The notes under the pieces are model-generated. The model ran no database searches. It saw only the letters and a list, made by a program, of their open reading frames with translations, and was not told where the DNA came from. From Ancylobacter amanitiformis (GTDB taxonomy: Bacteria; Pseudomonadota; Alphaproteobacteria; Rhizobiales; Xanthobacteraceae), in assembly GCF_030814815.1 (NCBI RefSeq), contig NZ_JAUSVR010000004.1:124001-188000 (forward strand): 64,000 nucleotides of DNA, in the 5' to 3' direction. The position numbers were made by a program, and so were the translations under genes. Below are positions 33,506 through 43,637 of the stretch, piece after piece. Each line of letters begins with the position of its first letter. Position 1 is the first letter of the stretch.

Positions 33506-35605
33506 ATGTGTCGTTGGCGGGCCTGGTGGAAGGGATTGCCGTTCCTCGCGATGCTGATCGCGGCCACTATTGTCTTCGCCCGCGCGCCTATCGAGCAGAC
33601 CCTCGCGGCGCGGGCCGACGCGCTGTTGCTGAGCATCGGCGAATCCTGGGCGCATGCGCGTTTCGACGGCCGCGACGCGATCCTTGAGGGCGAGGCGCTG
33701 TCCGAGGAAGCACGGGTGAAAGTGCGCGCCGAGATGGCGCAGATGTTCGGCGTGGGGCGGGTGGACGACCGCACCACCCTGCTGCCCGAGCGCCGGCCCT
33801 TCACCTTCGCGGCGATTCGCGACGGCTCCAAGTTGCATCTGGAGGGCTACGTGCCCTCAAGCTATGCGCGCCGGCGCATCGTCGAGGCCGCCAGCCAGAT
33901 GACCCCCGGCGTGGTCGTGACCGGGGCGAAGGAACTGGTCCGCGCGCGCGGCGTGCCGGCGGGCGATTTCATCGGCATGGTGGTGTTCGGCATCCGGCAA
34001 CTCGCCCGGATGCCGGCCGGTCGCATCACGCTGTCGGATGATTCCTTCTCCATCGAAGGGCGCGCGCCCGATTTCACCGCCTATGACGAGCTGGAGGTGA
34101 CGGTCCGCACCGACCTGCCGGCCGATTTCAAGCTCGCCCGTTTTGCCGTGCTGCCGCCCGCCGTGTCGCCCTTCGTCTGGTCGGCGACGCGCGAGGCGGA
34201 CGGCGTGACGCTGGCGGGCTATATTCCGCTGGGCGATGCGCGCCGCGCGCTGCTCGATCTGGTGCGGGCGGCGGTGCCGGGCGCCGCCATTTCCGACCAG
34301 TTGCGGCTGGCAGATGGCTCGCCCCCCGCCGATGGCTGGCTCAAGGCGGTGGGATTCGCGCTGTCCCAGCTCGGGCGATTGCCCAATGGCAAGGTCTCGC
34401 TGTCGGGTACCACCGTCGCCATCGAGGGCAAGGCGCCGGACTTCGCCGCCTATGACACGCTGGCCGGCGCGCGGCGCTCGCTTCCCGAGGGCTATACGCT
34501 GACCCGGTTCGCGGTCGAGCCGCCCACCGTCGCACCCTTCGTGTGGGGTGTGCTGCGCGGGGGCAACGGGCTGCGGCTCACCGGCTATGCGCCCTCGGAA
34601 GATGCCAAGCGCCTCGTGCTGGATGCGATCAAGGCCGGCTTTCCCGGCGTGAAGCTGAGCGACGAGATGCGCATCGCCGCGGGCGGACCGCCGGCCGAGG
34701 CCTGGGTGAATGCCACCGTGTTCGGCGTGGGGCAGCTGGCCAAGCTGCGCACCGGCGCGTTGCGCGGCAATGGCGCGGCGCTGTCCCTGAGCGGCGAGGC
34801 GCTCGATTCGGCCGCCTATACCACCGTGCAGGCCGCCTCCACCGTGCCCCCGCCCGGCGGCTTCGTGCTGGAGCGCGACGTGCGCCCGCCCGTCGTCTCG
34901 CCCTATGTGTTCGGCCTGCGCCTCGATGCCGACGGGCTGACCGTATCCGGCTTCTACCCCACGCCCGAGGAGCACGAGAAGCTGGTGGCCGCCGCCAAGG
35001 CGGATCTGCTCGGCGTGCCGGTCAACGATGTGTCGGCGGTGGCGCAGGGCGCGCCGGCCGGCTTCGCGGTAGCCGCGCAGGCCACGCTCATGGAACTGGC
35101 GCGGCTCTCCGTCGGGGAGGCGCGCTTCGACAACGCCAAGCTGCGCTTTTCCGGCACCGCGCTCTATGCCGGCGCGGTCGAGCAGATCCGGGCCAACCTG
35201 ACCCGTGCGCTTCCGCCCGATTTCACGCTGGAACTCGCGCTTGATGTTGTCGCCCCACCGGCCTCCACCGACAACACCACCTGCCAGAAGGCGATCGACG
35301 ATGTGCTGGCCCGCGGCACGGTGTCCTTCCTCGATGGCGGCGCCGCCATCGCGCCGGCCAGCCGCGGGCTGCTCGACCATATCGCCGCGGCAGCCGTCGG
35401 CTGCTCCGATGCGGTGGTGGAAATCAGCGTGCGTCAGCCCGGCACCGACGATGCGCTGGCGACCGAGAGGGCGCGTGCCGTGACCGCCTATCTCGTCGAA
35501 GCTGGAATTTCGCCGGAGCGCCTCGTCACCGGGGCACCGGCCGCCATCGCGCAGAGCCGGCCCGAGGGCGCCACGGAGGCCGGCCTGCAAGTAATCGTGA
35601 GGTGA
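33506..35605 (+). CDS. OmpA-family protein with tandem internal repeats
   Basis: 699 residues from ATG 33506 (GGGGGAAG upstream; a start at 33431 is possible). A single N-terminal membrane helix (about 9-26) anchors a large periplasmic region. Four blocks of roughly 120 residues repeat a BON-like beta-alpha pattern with phrases such as SPFVWSATREADGVTLAGYI, APFVWGVLRGGNGLRLTGYA and SPYVFGLRLDADGLTVSGFY. The C-terminal part (about 585-699) resembles an OmpA/MotB domain, with FLDGGAAIAPASRGLLDHIA and a late RARAVTAYLVEAGISPERL, which would bind peptidoglycan. Two tiny membrane-protein genes follow at once and may be cotranscribed. Confidence 0.8.
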   Translation: MCRWRAWWKGLPFLAMLIAATIVFARAPIEQTLAARADALLLSIGESWAHARFDGRDAILEGEALSEEARVKVRAEMAQMFGVGRVDDRTTLLPERRPFTFAAIRDGSKLHLEGYVPSSYARRRIVEAASQMTPGVVVTGAKELVRARGVPAGDFIGMVVFGIRQLARMPAGRITLSDDSFSIEGRAPDFTAYDELEVTVRTDLPADFKLARFAVLPPAVSPFVWSATREADGVTLAGYIPLGDARRALLDLVRAAVPGAAISDQLRLADGSPPADGWLKAVGFALSQLGRLPNGKVSLSGTTVAIEGKAPDFAAYDTLAGARRSLPEGYTLTRFAVEPPTVAPFVWGVLRGGNGLRLTGYAPSEDAKRLVLDAIKAGFPGVKLSDEMRIAAGGPPAEAWVNATVFGVGQLAKLRTGALRGNGAALSLSGEALDSAAYTTVQAASTVPPPGGFVLERDVRPPVVSPYVFGLRLDADGLTVSGFYPTPEEHEKLVAAAKADLLGVPVNDVSAVAQGAPAGFAVAAQATLMELARLSVGEARFDNAKLRFSGTALYAGAVEQIRANLTRALPPDFTLELALDVVAPPASTDNTTCQKAIDDVLARGTVSFLDGGAAIAPASRGLLDHIAAAAVGCSDAVVEISVRQPGTDDALATERARAVTAYLVEAGISPERLVTGAPAAIAQSRPEGATEAGLQVIVR

Positions 35606-35609
35606 TGCG

Positions 35610-35744
35610 ATGGGCTATCTGGCACTTGAACTCTGGCCCTACCTCACCGGCGCGCTGGCCCTCGGCCTCGTCACGGGCTGGCTTAGCGGCTGCACGCCAT
35701 CACGCCGGCCATCTTCGCCGGAAACCGATGAGGTGAAGCCGTGA
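35610..35744 (+). CDS. Tiny membrane protein A
   Basis: 44 residues (MGYLALELWPYLTGALALGL and onward). One membrane helix with GxxxG-type spacing ends in WLSGC, then a short polar tail. It begins 4 bp after the OmpA-family stop (GTGAGGTGATGCG carries the ribosome-binding site) and its stop overlaps the next start as TGATG. Coupling and the matching helix of the next small gene support a real pair. Function is unknown; an accessory of the OmpA-family protein is inferred. Confidence 0.6.
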   Translation: MGYLALELWPYLTGALALGLVTGWLSGCTPSRRPSSPETDEVKP

Positions 35745-35857
35745 TGGAATTCGCCATCGAGACCGCGCTGATGCTGCTGGGCGCCTATCTCATCGGCTGC
35801 ATCGGCGGATGCTGGCTGCGCCGGACGATTACCCTGCGCCGGCAAGCCCGCTCCTGA
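35744..35857 (+). CDS. Tiny membrane protein B
   Basis: 37 residues (MEFAIETALMLLGAYLIGCI and onward). A hydrophobic helix with GAYLIGCIGGCWLRR is followed by a very basic tail, giving an inside-positive orientation. Its ATG overlaps the stop of the preceding 44-residue gene. The shared Y-L-x-G-x-x-x-G spacing in both helices suggests they pack together or are related. No known family. Confidence 0.55.
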   Translation: MEFAIETALMLLGAYLIGCIGGCWLRRTITLRRQARS

Positions 35858-35916
35858 AGCGCCATCCCATTCACCCTGCCGGCGTCGCGGTGCGGATTCC
35901 GGCAGGGTAGGGACGA

Positions 35917-38250
35917 TTACAGCCGCGAGCCGCGCAAATCCGCCTCGATCTGCAACGTGGTGCGGCTACCGAAGCGCGCCTTGTAGATCTGCGCGTTCTC
36001 CATCACCCGCTGCACATAGTTGCGGGTCTCCGAGAAGGGAATGCGCTCCACCCAGTCGATCGGGTCGACGGCCGGGTCGCGCGGGTCGCCATAAGCGGCG
36101 ATCCATTTGGAGACGTTGCCGCGCCCGGCATTGTAGCCGGCAAAGGTCAGGATGTAGTTGTTGTGGTAATTGTCGAGCAGGCTGCGCAGCTCCGCCGCGC
36201 CGAACTGCACGTTGACCGTGGGATTGCCGAGCTGGGCGGGGTTGAACGCCACCCCCGCGCGGTTCGCGATGGACCGCCCGGTGGCCGGCATCACCTGCAT
36301 CAGTCCCGTGGCGCCGGCGCTTGAGCGGGCGGCGGGATTGAACATGCTCTCCTGCCGCGCGATTGCGAAGACCAACGCCCTGTCGACATCCGGCGCGATC
36401 GGCCGATAGCTGGGAATGCCGATGGTCGGGTAGGCTTCCGCCTCCAGCAGGAAGCCGCGGCTGAGCGCGATCTTGCCGATGGTGGTCATGGTGCGGGCAT
36501 CGCCGTCGGCCCGCGCGACTTCGGCCAGCATGCCGAGTTGCGCGGCATCCGGCAGGCGTTCGGCGAGATCATAGGCCAGAGCCAGCTGCAGGCTCGACTT
36601 GTCGAGCTTCTGCAGCAGCTTGTAGATCATCACGCCCTCGTCGCGGGCGAAGGCGGCGCGCTGGGCGGCGTTGGCGGCCGGCGCGGCGTGCACCTTCACC
36701 GTGGGGGTGCTGAGGCGCGCGGCGGCCAGCTGGCCATAATAGGCGGTGCTGTAATGGGACGCCTGCTCATATTGCTGGCGGGCATTGGATGTGGAGCCCA
36801 GCGCCTCCCAGGCGCGGCCCTGCCAGTAATAGCCGCGCGAGATGGTGGCGGGGTGTACCTGCTTTTCCGCGACCTTGCTGAAATGCTGGAGCGCCGTCTT
36901 CGGATCGTTGAGAAAGCGCAGCGCGATCCAGCCCGCGGTGAACTGCTGGTCGGCGCGCTTGTGCTCGTTCTCCGGTACGGCCGACTCGCGCACAACCTTG
37001 TAGGCGGCGCGGGCGTCGCCGGAATCCAGCAGGCCACGGGCGGTGAGGCGGCGCTCCACCCACCATTCGTCCGGATCGACCAGCGCGACGGGATCCTTGG
37101 GGCCTGAGGCCAGCGTGCGAGCGGCAGCGGCATAGTCGCCGTTGCGCCGCTGCAGCTTGGCGAGCGCGTAGAGATAGGCCGGGTCGGAGCGCAGCGAGCC
37201 TGGCACGGCGGCCAGCAGCTTCGCCGGATCGCCATTCTTGGCGAACAGCGCGATGCGCGCACGGGCCAGCGCCGTGACGTCGTCGCCGGCGCGCTGCGCG
37301 GCCCGCAGGCCCCGATCGGCATCCTCACCATAGATCATCTTGTCGGCGCGGTACTTGTGGTCCGCGCGCGTCAGGAGGCCGCCGAACTCGACCATCACGG
37401 TCGATTCGGTGTCGGAGGACAGAGCGTCCTCGTGCCAGGCGTCGCGCAGCCACGCCGCCCCGGCCTTCTGGTCGCCGGCGGCGAACAGGGCGCGGGCGAG
37501 GGCGATCTTGCCTTCGCCGGAAAGCGGCGACTGCTCGGCGAAGAAGGCCAGGATCGTCTGGGGATCCTTGTTCTCGGCATAGAGCAGGTATTCGAGGCGC
37601 CGGCGCAGCACGACCGGGGTCGGCAGCGTCGGATGCGCCTGCAGGATGGCGACCGCGCGGTCATAGCCGACATCGCGCGCCGTGACGCGCAGCGCGAGCC
37701 AGCGCACCAGCGCCTGCGCACCGGGATCGCGCATGCTGTCGGCAAGGGACAGAGCATCGGCCGAATTGCCCTGCTCGACCAGCGAGATCGCGCGCTGCAG
37801 ATCCGCCGGCGCCGCGCCGCCGAACGAGGGCGCCGCGAAGGCCGGCGCGCTCGCGGCAGCGGCGGGAACGGCAAGGGCTTGGGCGGCGGGCGCAGGCTTG
37901 GCGGACGCAGGCTTGGCGGCCGGCTTGGCGGCGATCTTCTTCGGGTCGGACTTCCTGGCGTCCGCCTTCTTCGAATCAGGCTTCTTCGCGTCGGCCTTTT
38001 TCGGCTCCGGCTTCTTGGCGGTGCTCGCCTTCTTCGGCGGTGTCGGCGTGGACGTCGAGGAGGTGTCGCCCTGGGCGCGGGACATCGAGGGCAGGACTGT
38101 CGTGCCCAGCAGCGCGGCCGCGATCAGCGGCAGAAGGAAGCGGTGGCGCGCGCGCGGCACGCGCGCAACCTTTGGCATCTGTCCGGCGGACATCACGGCG
38201 CGGCTTTCCGGCTCGCGCGAATCCACGCTGGTCGTGGGCAAATTGCTCAT
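35917..38250 (-). CDS. Soluble lytic murein transglycosylase
   Basis: 777 residues. A signal/anchor segment lies at about 37-58 ([18 protein letters not shown]), then a Lys/Ala/Pro-rich low-complexity stretch with repeated PKKAD-like units (about 70-125). A long alpha-superhelical region of TPR-like hairpins (about 145-590) precedes the SLT domain (about 610-745). That domain contains [11 protein letters not shown] (catalytic Glu), [16 protein letters not shown] and [15 protein letters not shown]. It cleaves the glycan of peptidoglycan in the periplasm to leave 1,6-anhydro-muropeptides. It is divergent from dapA. Confidence 0.92.
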   Translation of the reverse strand: MSNLPTTSVDSREPESRAVMSAGQMPKVARVPRARHRFLLPLIAAALLGTTVLPSMSRAQGDTSSTSTPTPPKKASTAKKPEPKKADAKKPDSKKADARKSDPKKIAAKPAAKPASAKPAPAAQALAVPAAAASAPAFAAPSFGGAAPADLQRAISLVEQGNSADALSLADSMRDPGAQALVRWLALRVTARDVGYDRAVAILQAHPTLPTPVVLRRRLEYLLYAENKDPQTILAFFAEQSPLSGEGKIALARALFAAGDQKAGAAWLRDAWHEDALSSDTESTVMVEFGGLLTRADHKYRADKMIYGEDADRGLRAAQRAGDDVTALARARIALFAKNGDPAKLLAAVPGSLRSDPAYLYALAKLQRRNGDYAAAARTLASGPKDPVALVDPDEWWVERRLTARGLLDSGDARAAYKVVRESAVPENEHKRADQQFTAGWIALRFLNDPKTALQHFSKVAEKQVHPATISRGYYWQGRAWEALGSTSNARQQYEQASHYSTAYYGQLAAARLSTPTVKVHAAPAANAAQRAAFARDEGVMIYKLLQKLDKSSLQLALAYDLAERLPDAAQLGMLAEVARADGDARTMTTIGKIALSRGFLLEAEAYPTIGIPSYRPIAPDVDRALVFAIARQESMFNPAARSSAGATGLMQVMPATGRSIANRAGVAFNPAQLGNPTVNVQFGAAELRSLLDNYHNNYILTFAGYNAGRGNVSKWIAAYGDPRDPAVDPIDWVERIPFSETRNYVQRVMENAQIYKARFGSRTTLQIEADLRGSRL

Positions 38251-38578
38251 GGGCCATCTACTCCCGGCGGATGTGCAAGACCCGCATCACGCTCGGTCCG
38301 GCCAGGACCGTCCCCACCCTTTGTCGCGCGATCTTATTGACGAATTGCTAACCACAACCCCCGCGCGATCTCCCGGGGGTGTCTCGATCTGCAACCTAGG
38401 CGCTCATCCCGGCGAAACAGGGGCAGGGTGCGCGCGCGGGCGCGCTTTGCCAGGAGTTTGCCAGGAGCGGGAGCAACAAGGCCCTTTCTTCCGGCGCGCC
38501 GACGCGATATCTGATGGCCCCTTTGCAGCGCCGCGCGGTCGCGACGCGAAGATGACGCGAGTATTTGAGGAGCGCTTC
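38251..38578. other. Divergent intergenic region between the transglycosylase gene and dapA
   Basis: About 330 bp that must hold both promoters. A direct repeat of TTTGCCAGGAG occurs twice in a row near 38450-38470. The dapA ribosome-binding site GAGGAG lies at its right end. I see no small gene or strong hairpin. Confidence 0.5.
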
Positions 38579-39469
38579 ATGCCTCACACGCTGCCCTTCC
38601 GTGGATCCTTCACGGCGCTGGTGACGCCGTTCCGCGACGGCGTGCTGGACGAGAAAGCGTTCCGGGCCTTCGTCGACTGGCAGGTCGAGGAAGGCATTCA
38701 CGGCCTTGTGCCCGTCGGCACCACCGGCGAGAGCCCGACGGTTTCCCATGAGGAACACAAGAAGGTCGTGGAATGGACCGTCGCGCAGGCGGCGGGCCGC
38801 GTGCCGGTGATTGCCGGCGCGGGTTCCAACAACACGATCGAGGCCATCGACCTCGCCCGCCACGCCGAGACGGCGGGGGCGGATGCGGTGCTGGTGGTCA
38901 CGCCCTATTACAACAAGCCGGGCCAGGAAGGGCTTTACCAGCACTACAAGGCCATCAACGACGCCATCGGCATTCCGATCTACATCTACAACATCCCCGG
39001 CCGCTCGGTGATCGACATGTCGGTGGAGACGATGGCGCGGCTCTACGAGCTGGAGAACATCGTCGGCGTGAAGGATGCGACCGCCAATCTCATCCGCGTC
39101 AGCCAGCAGCGCGAGGTTCTCGGGCCCGGCTTCAACCAGCTTTCCGGCGAGGACCCGACCGCGCTCGGCTTCATCGCCCATGGCGGCCATGGCTGCATCT
39201 CGGTCGCTTCCAACGTGGCGCCCAAGCTCTGCGCCCAACTGGTGGATGCGGCGCTGGCGGGCGACTACGCCAAGGCGCTGGAGCTGCAGGACCGGCTTTT
39301 CCCGCTGTTTCAGGCTTTGTTCGTTGAAACCAACCCGAGCCCCACCAAATATGCCCTGAGCGTGCTCGGCAAGATCGCCGACGAGGCGCGCCTGCCGATG
39401 GTGCCGGTGAGCGAGAAGACCAAGGAGATCGTCCGCGATGCCATGCGGCACGCCGGATTGATCAACTAG
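38579..39469 (+). CDS. dapA: 4-hydroxy-tetrahydrodipicolinate synthase
   Basis: 296 residues from ATG 38579, 7 nt after GAGGAG. The aldolase-fold motifs are [44 protein letters not shown] and [10 protein letters not shown]. The Schiff-base lysine is in NIVGVKDAT, and [16 protein letters not shown] completes the pocket. It condenses pyruvate with aspartate semialdehyde, the first committed step of the diaminopimelate/lysine pathway. Tyr in YIYNIPGRS is the expected proton relay. It is cytoplasmic and tetrameric in the family. Confidence 0.96.
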   Translation: MPHTLPFRGSFTALVTPFRDGVLDEKAFRAFVDWQVEEGIHGLVPVGTTGESPTVSHEEHKKVVEWTVAQAAGRVPVIAGAGSNNTIEAIDLARHAETAGADAVLVVTPYYNKPGQEGLYQHYKAINDAIGIPIYIYNIPGRSVIDMSVETMARLYELENIVGVKDATANLIRVSQQREVLGPGFNQLSGEDPTALGFIAHGGHGCISVASNVAPKLCAQLVDAALAGDYAKALELQDRLFPLFQALFVETNPSPTKYALSVLGKIADEARLPMVPVSEKTKEIVRDAMRHAGLIN

Positions 39470-39569
39470 AGCATTTTCGAGCGAAGTGGATTCCGGTTCG
39501 TGTGAAGAAAATGCGTCAGAACAATAACCTGGAGCTTTTCCGGTGAACCGGAATTCACCGGAAAAGCTC
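39470..39569. repeat. Hyphomicrobiales-type intergenic inverted-repeat unit
   Basis: Two hairpins lie in tandem. GCATTTTC at 39471-39478 pairs with GAAAATGC at 39507-39514. GAGCTTTTCCGGTGAA at 39532-39547 pairs perfectly over 16 bp with 39554-39569. The AGCATTTTCGAGCGAAGTGG core is a familiar intergenic repeat in related genomes (from memory). It starts one base after the dapA stop and probably also ends dapA transcription. Confidence 0.8.
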
Positions 39570-39728
39570 TAGAGCCCGCGCCGGCCGGATTGCGCCGCAA
39601 TCCGGTTGGGATGACGCGTTCTCTGCTATCGGGTTGGAGACGGGTTCACCGATCCGGTTGGTTCAATCGGATCGGATCCGGCTTTGAAAGGCCGGGACGG
39701 AGCGGGACGCCGTCCCGCGTGGAGCGAC

Positions 39729-40202
39729 ATGGCCGAAAAGAAGACGCAACCCCACAAGGTCGTGGCCGACAATCGTCGGGCGCGATTCGACTTCGAGATC
39801 GGCGAGGTGTTCGAGGCCGGCATCGCGCTGTCCGGCACCGAGGTGAAGAGCCTGCGCAGCGGCCGTGCGACGGTGGCGGAGAGCTATGTCTCGGCGAAAA
39901 CCGGCGAGGCGATCCTCTACAATTCCTTCATACCGGAATATCTGCAGGCCAACCGCTTCAACCACGAGCCGCGCCGACCGCGCAAATTGCTGCTGCACAA
40001 GCGGCAGATCGCCCGGCTGTGGCAGGCGGTCGAGCGCGAGGGCATGACCGTGGTGCCGCTCAAGATCTACTTCAACGAGCAGGGCCGGGCGAAGGTCGAG
40101 ATCGCCATCGCCCGCGGCCGCAAGGCGCATGACAAGCGCGAGGCGCTGAAGGCGAAGGATTGGGCGCGCGACAAGCAGCGGCTGATGCGCGACCGCGGCT
40201 AG
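39729..40202 (+). CDS. smpB: SsrA-binding protein SmpB
   Basis: 157 residues from ATG 39729, preceded by GGAGCGAC. SmpB hallmarks are [40 protein letters not shown], the [15 protein letters not shown] block, and a basic tail with [20 protein letters not shown]. It binds tmRNA and brings it to stalled ribosomes for trans-translation. A strong terminator follows. Confidence 0.97.
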   Translation: MAEKKTQPHKVVADNRRARFDFEIGEVFEAGIALSGTEVKSLRSGRATVAESYVSAKTGEAILYNSFIPEYLQANRFNHEPRRPRKLLLHKRQIARLWQAVEREGMTVVPLKIYFNEQGRAKVEIAIARGRKAHDKREALKAKDWARDKQRLMRDRG

Positions 40203-40230
40203 CGTTTCTTGAAACAGGCCGATAATAAAG

Positions 40231-40258
40231 AAAAACCCGGCACTTGGCCGGGTTTTTT
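40231..40258. terminator. Bidirectional terminator between smpB and efp
   Basis: The stem CCCGGC (40236-40241) / GCCGGG (40247-40252) is extended by A/T pairs from AAAAA on the left and TTTTTT on the right, with loop ACTTG. U-runs on both strands suit the convergent smpB and efp genes. Confidence 0.92.
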
Positions 40259-40280
40259 GATTCCGGGTCGAAAGCCGCGC

Positions 40281-40850
40281 TCAGTCCTTGGCGCGCTCGA
40301 CATAGGAGCCGTCGGCCGTCATCACGACAATGCGGGTGCCGACCGCGATATGCGGGGGCACGGCCGAGCGCACGCCATTCGACAGCATGGCCGGCTTGTA
40401 GGAGGAGGAGGCGGTCTGCCCCTTCATCGCCGGCTCGGTCTCGACCACTTCGAGCGTCACGCGCTGCGGCAGCTCGATGGCGATGGCGTTGCCCTCGTGA
40501 ACCGACAGCATGACCTGCATGTTCTCCTGGAGATAGGCCGCCTGGTCGCCGACCACGTCCTTTGAGACGGCCACCTGGTCGTAATTCTCCGGGTTCATGA
40601 AGTGGAAGCCTTCGCCATCCGAATAGAGGAAGGTGTAGGGGCGATCCTCGACCAAGGCGCGCTCCACCTGCTCGGTGGTGCGGTAGCGCTCGGAAATCTT
40701 CACGCCGTCGGAAATCCGGCGCATGTCGAGCTGGGTCACGGGCGTGCCCTTGCCGGGGTGGATGTTGTCGGCCGTGAGAACCACGTAGAGCTTGCCGTCC
40801 ACGTCGACCACGTTGCCCTTGCGCAGCGTGCTGGCGATGACCTTGACCAT
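40281..40850 (-). CDS. efp: Elongation factor P
   Basis: 189 residues in three beta-barrel domains. Lys34 sits at the tip of the first-domain loop (IHPGKGTPV), the residue that is beta-lysylated in the EpmA pathway. Other signatures are [20 protein letters not shown] and [19 protein letters not shown] at the end. It relieves ribosome stalling at polyproline stretches. The epmA-like gene is divergent, starting 125 bp away. Confidence 0.97.
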   Translation of the reverse strand: MVKVIASTLRKGNVVDVDGKLYVVLTADNIHPGKGTPVTQLDMRRISDGVKISERYRTTEQVERALVEDRPYTFLYSDGEGFHFMNPENYDQVAVSKDVVGDQAAYLQENMQVMLSVHEGNAIAIELPQRVTLEVVETEPAMKGQTASSSYKPAMLSNGVRSAVPPHIAVGTRIVVMTADGSYVERAKD

Positions 40851-40975
40851 AGAGGTCCTCTGGCTGTTGGGTGCGCCGCATCGCGCGGAGGCACCGGGGG
40901 ATTCCTTTGGGCGCCTCCTATACTCGCGCGCCCGCCATCCGCCAACCCCGGCCGCGTTGCTGGAGGAGCCGTTCC

Positions 40976-42019
40976 ATGCCGCTTTCCCTCTCGCCCTGGT
41001 GGTCGGCGCAGCGCCATGCCGACCGGCGCCCCTTCCTGCTGGCGCGCCAGCGCATCCAGGGCGCCCTGCGCGGCTTTTTCGGCGCGCGGCGTTTCATCGA
41101 GATCGAGACGCCCATTCTGCAGGTCTCGCCGGGCAACGAGGTGCATCTGAAGGCGTTCGCCACCGAACTGGAGCGCCCGGACGGCTCGCGTACACCGCGC
41201 TATCTGCACACCTCGCCGGAATTCACCGCCAAGAAGCTGCTGGCCGCCGGCGAGGAGCGGCTGTTCACCTTCGCCCGTGTGTTCCGCAATGGCGAGCGCA
41301 GCGCGCTGCATCATCCCGAATTCACCATGCTGGAATGGTATCGCGCTTACGAGGGCTATGAGGCGCTGATGCGCGATGGCTCCGCGCTGCTGGCCGCGAC
41401 TGCGGAAGCCGTGGGCGCGCAGGTCTTCCACTTCGGCGGCCGGCGCTGCGATGTCGGGCGCACGCCCGAGCGGCTCACCGTCGCGGAGGCGTTCACCCGT
41501 TTCGCGGGCATCGACCTGATGGCCAGCGTGGGAGCGGAGGGCAATGATCGCGATGGCCTGTGGCATGGCGCCCGCGCGGCGGGTATCCGCGTCGCCGAGG
41601 ATGACAGCTGGGCGGATGTGTTCAGCCGCGTCATGGTGGAGAAGGTGGAACCCTTCCTCGGCCTCGGCCAGCCCACCATCCTGTGTGAATACCCGGCATC
41701 GGAAGCCGCGCTTGCCCGGACCAAGCCCGGCGATCCGCGCGTGGCCGAACGCTTCGAGCTTTATGTCTGCGCGGTGGAACTGGCCAATGCCTTCGGCGAA
41801 CTGACCGATGCCGGGGAGCAGCGGCGGCGCTTCAATGCGTGGATGGATGAGAAGGAGCGCATCTATGGCGAGCGCTACCCGATCGACGAGGATTTCCTCG
41901 CCGCGCTGGCGCAAATGCCGGAAGCCTCGGGCATTGCGCTCGGCTTCGACCGGCTGGTGATGCTGGCGGCAGGCGCGCCACGCATCGAGGATGTGCTGTG
42001 GGCCCCGGTCGCGCCCTGA
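40976..42019 (+). CDS. epmA: EF-P--(R)-beta-lysine ligase EpmA (GenX/PoxA)
   Basis: 347 residues from ATG 40976, 7 nt after GGAGGAG. It is a class II lysyl-tRNA-synthetase-like catalytic core without the anticodon domain: motif 1 around [16 protein letters not shown], motif 2 [29 protein letters not shown], and motif 3 [14 protein letters not shown]. Such stand-alone proteins attach beta-lysine to Lys34 of EF-P, and the EF-P gene is divergent next to it. EpmB, which makes beta-lysine, is not in the window. Confidence 0.94.
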   Translation: MPLSLSPWWSAQRHADRRPFLLARQRIQGALRGFFGARRFIEIETPILQVSPGNEVHLKAFATELERPDGSRTPRYLHTSPEFTAKKLLAAGEERLFTFARVFRNGERSALHHPEFTMLEWYRAYEGYEALMRDGSALLAATAEAVGAQVFHFGGRRCDVGRTPERLTVAEAFTRFAGIDLMASVGAEGNDRDGLWHGARAAGIRVAEDDSWADVFSRVMVEKVEPFLGLGQPTILCEYPASEAALARTKPGDPRVAERFELYVCAVELANAFGELTDAGEQRRRFNAWMDEKERIYGERYPIDEDFLAALAQMPEASGIALGFDRLVMLAAGAPRIEDVLWAPVAP

Positions 42020-42034
42020 AGCGCGGCGCCCGGC

Positions 42035-42721
42035 TCAGCCGAGCGTGTCGATATGCGCGCGCACCCGGGCGAACACCGCGTGGAACATGTCCGTCGTCAG
42101 CACGCCGGTATTCGTGTTGTAGCGGGAGCAATGATAGCTGTCGAACAGCACCACATCGCCCAGCCGGTGCACCGCGCCATGGGCGAACTTGTGATGCGAC
42201 AGGGTCTCGCCATGCGCGGCGAGCACCTGGTCATGGGCGATCTTGCCCAGCGCGACGATGGCGCTCAGCGCCGGCAGCAGGCCGATCGTGGCGGCGAAGA
42301 AGGGCCGGCAGTTGCGGATCTCGTCGGTGGTCGGCTTGTTTTCCGGCGGCACGCAGCGCACCGCATTGGTCAGCCGCGCGTCGCGCAGGCGCAGCGAATC
42401 ATCCGGCCGCGCCTCGAACACACCGGTGGCGAAGCCGAACCTGATCAGCGTGGAATAGAGCAGCTCGCCGGCATAATCGCCGGTGAAGGGCCGTCCCGTG
42501 CGGTTGGCGCCGCGCAGGCCGGGCGCGAGGCCGACAATGAGCAGGCGCCCGTCCTCCGGCCCGAAGGAGGGCACGGGCGCGTTGTGCCATGCCGGCTCCT
42601 GCGCCCGCCAATGCTCGCGAAACGCGACGAGGCGCGGGCAGCGCGGGCAATCGCGCGCCGGCTCGGGCCCCGCGTGGCCAGCGGGGGCAGGGATCGACGA
42701 AACCTTCGACGAAACCTTCAT
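42035..42721 (-). CDS. Type-5 uracil-DNA glycosylase
   Basis: 228 residues from the Met at 42721; upstream sequence in this frame is not protein-like. Iron-sulfur cysteines start with CPRC (25-28) and continue with RCVPPENKPTTDEIRNC. The active-site block is LLIVGLAPGLRGANRTGRPFTGDYAGELLY, in the form typical of UDG family 5 (UdgB), and the second conserved block is HCSRYNTNTGVL. It removes uracil or deaminated bases from DNA. The next gene upstream is a NYN-domain protein on the same strand, 34 bp away. Confidence 0.9.
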   Translation of the reverse strand: MKVSSKVSSIPAPAGHAGPEPARDCPRCPRLVAFREHWRAQEPAWHNAPVPSFGPEDGRLLIVGLAPGLRGANRTGRPFTGDYAGELLYSTLIRFGFATGVFEARPDDSLRLRDARLTNAVRCVPPENKPTTDEIRNCRPFFAATIGLLPALSAIVALGKIAHDQVLAAHGETLSHHKFAHGAVHRLGDVVLFDSYHCSRYNTNTGVLTTDMFHAVFARVRAHIDTLG

Positions 42722-42755
42722 GGTCGGCGCGCGCACCGGGCTCGGGGATCCAGGT

Positions 42756-43376
42756 TCAGGGCTCGGACATCTCGTCATCATCGGCGGCCGGCGCCGGAGC
42801 GCGGCGTTCGAGGAAGCGCGGCGGCTCGTGCATGCGGCTGGACCGTTCCGCCGGGTCGCGGCCGATGCGGGCCTGGAGATCGACCAGATCGATGAACACA
42901 TCCGCCTGGCGGCGCAGTTCGTCGGCGATCATCGGCGGCTGGGTGTGCACGCTCGACACCACACTCACGCGCACGCCCTTGCGCTGTACCGACTCCACCA
43001 GCGAGCGGAAATCACCGTCGCCGGAGAAGATCACGATGTGGTCAACATGGGCGGCGAGCTCCATGGCGTTCACCGCCAGCTCGATATCCATGTTGCCGCG
43101 GATCCGGCGGCGGCCCTGGCTGTCGGTGAATTCGCGCGCCGGCTTGGTGACGACCGAATAGCCATTATAATCGAGCCAGTCGAGCAGCGGGCGGATCGAG
43201 GAATATTCGGTGTCTTCGACCAGCGTCGTATAATAGAAGGCCCGGAGCACGTAGCCGCGGGTCTGGAACTCCTTGAGGAGCCGCTTGTAGTCGATATCGA
43301 AATTCAGTGCCTTGGTGGCCGAATAGAGATTGGCGCCATCGATGAATAAGGCGATCTTTTCCATGCCGTGGGTCAT
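42756..43376 (-). CDS. NYN-domain (LabA/DUF88) protein
   Basis: 206 residues from ATG 43376 (ATG 43364 also possible). PIN-like nuclease-fold acidic residues are visible in IALFIDGANLY, RGNMDIELAVNAM and IVIFSGDGDFRSLVESV. These match NYN proteins that may cleave RNA. The C-terminal 45 residues are charged and Pro-rich and probably disordered. It is divergent from rpoZ, a position often seen in related alphaproteobacteria. No target RNA can be inferred. Confidence 0.87.
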   Translation of the reverse strand: MTHGMEKIALFIDGANLYSATKALNFDIDYKRLLKEFQTRGYVLRAFYYTTLVEDTEYSSIRPLLDWLDYNGYSVVTKPAREFTDSQGRRRIRGNMDIELAVNAMELAAHVDHIVIFSGDGDFRSLVESVQRKGVRVSVVSSVHTQPPMIADELRRQADVFIDLVDLQARIGRDPAERSSRMHEPPRFLERRAPAPAADDDEMSEP

Positions 43377-43637
43377 TATGGGTAAACACCTGAAATAAGA
43401 ACAACAATTCCCGCTTGTCCGCGACGCGGCGCAGCGAGCTGACCCCCCAATGGTCCTAGACATAGCGCAATTGTGGCGGCGGCGGGACGGCCCGCGTGGT
43501 GTTTCCTGTGTTTATCGGCAGCATTTTTTGACCGCGCCCAAGGGCGGGGAGGGCGCATCGGGGTGAAAGGCTTGCCCTGAAGCACGCATTGGTTTATGGC
43601 GTGCGCTTTCCGATTACACCGTCAGGAGTGCCGAGGC

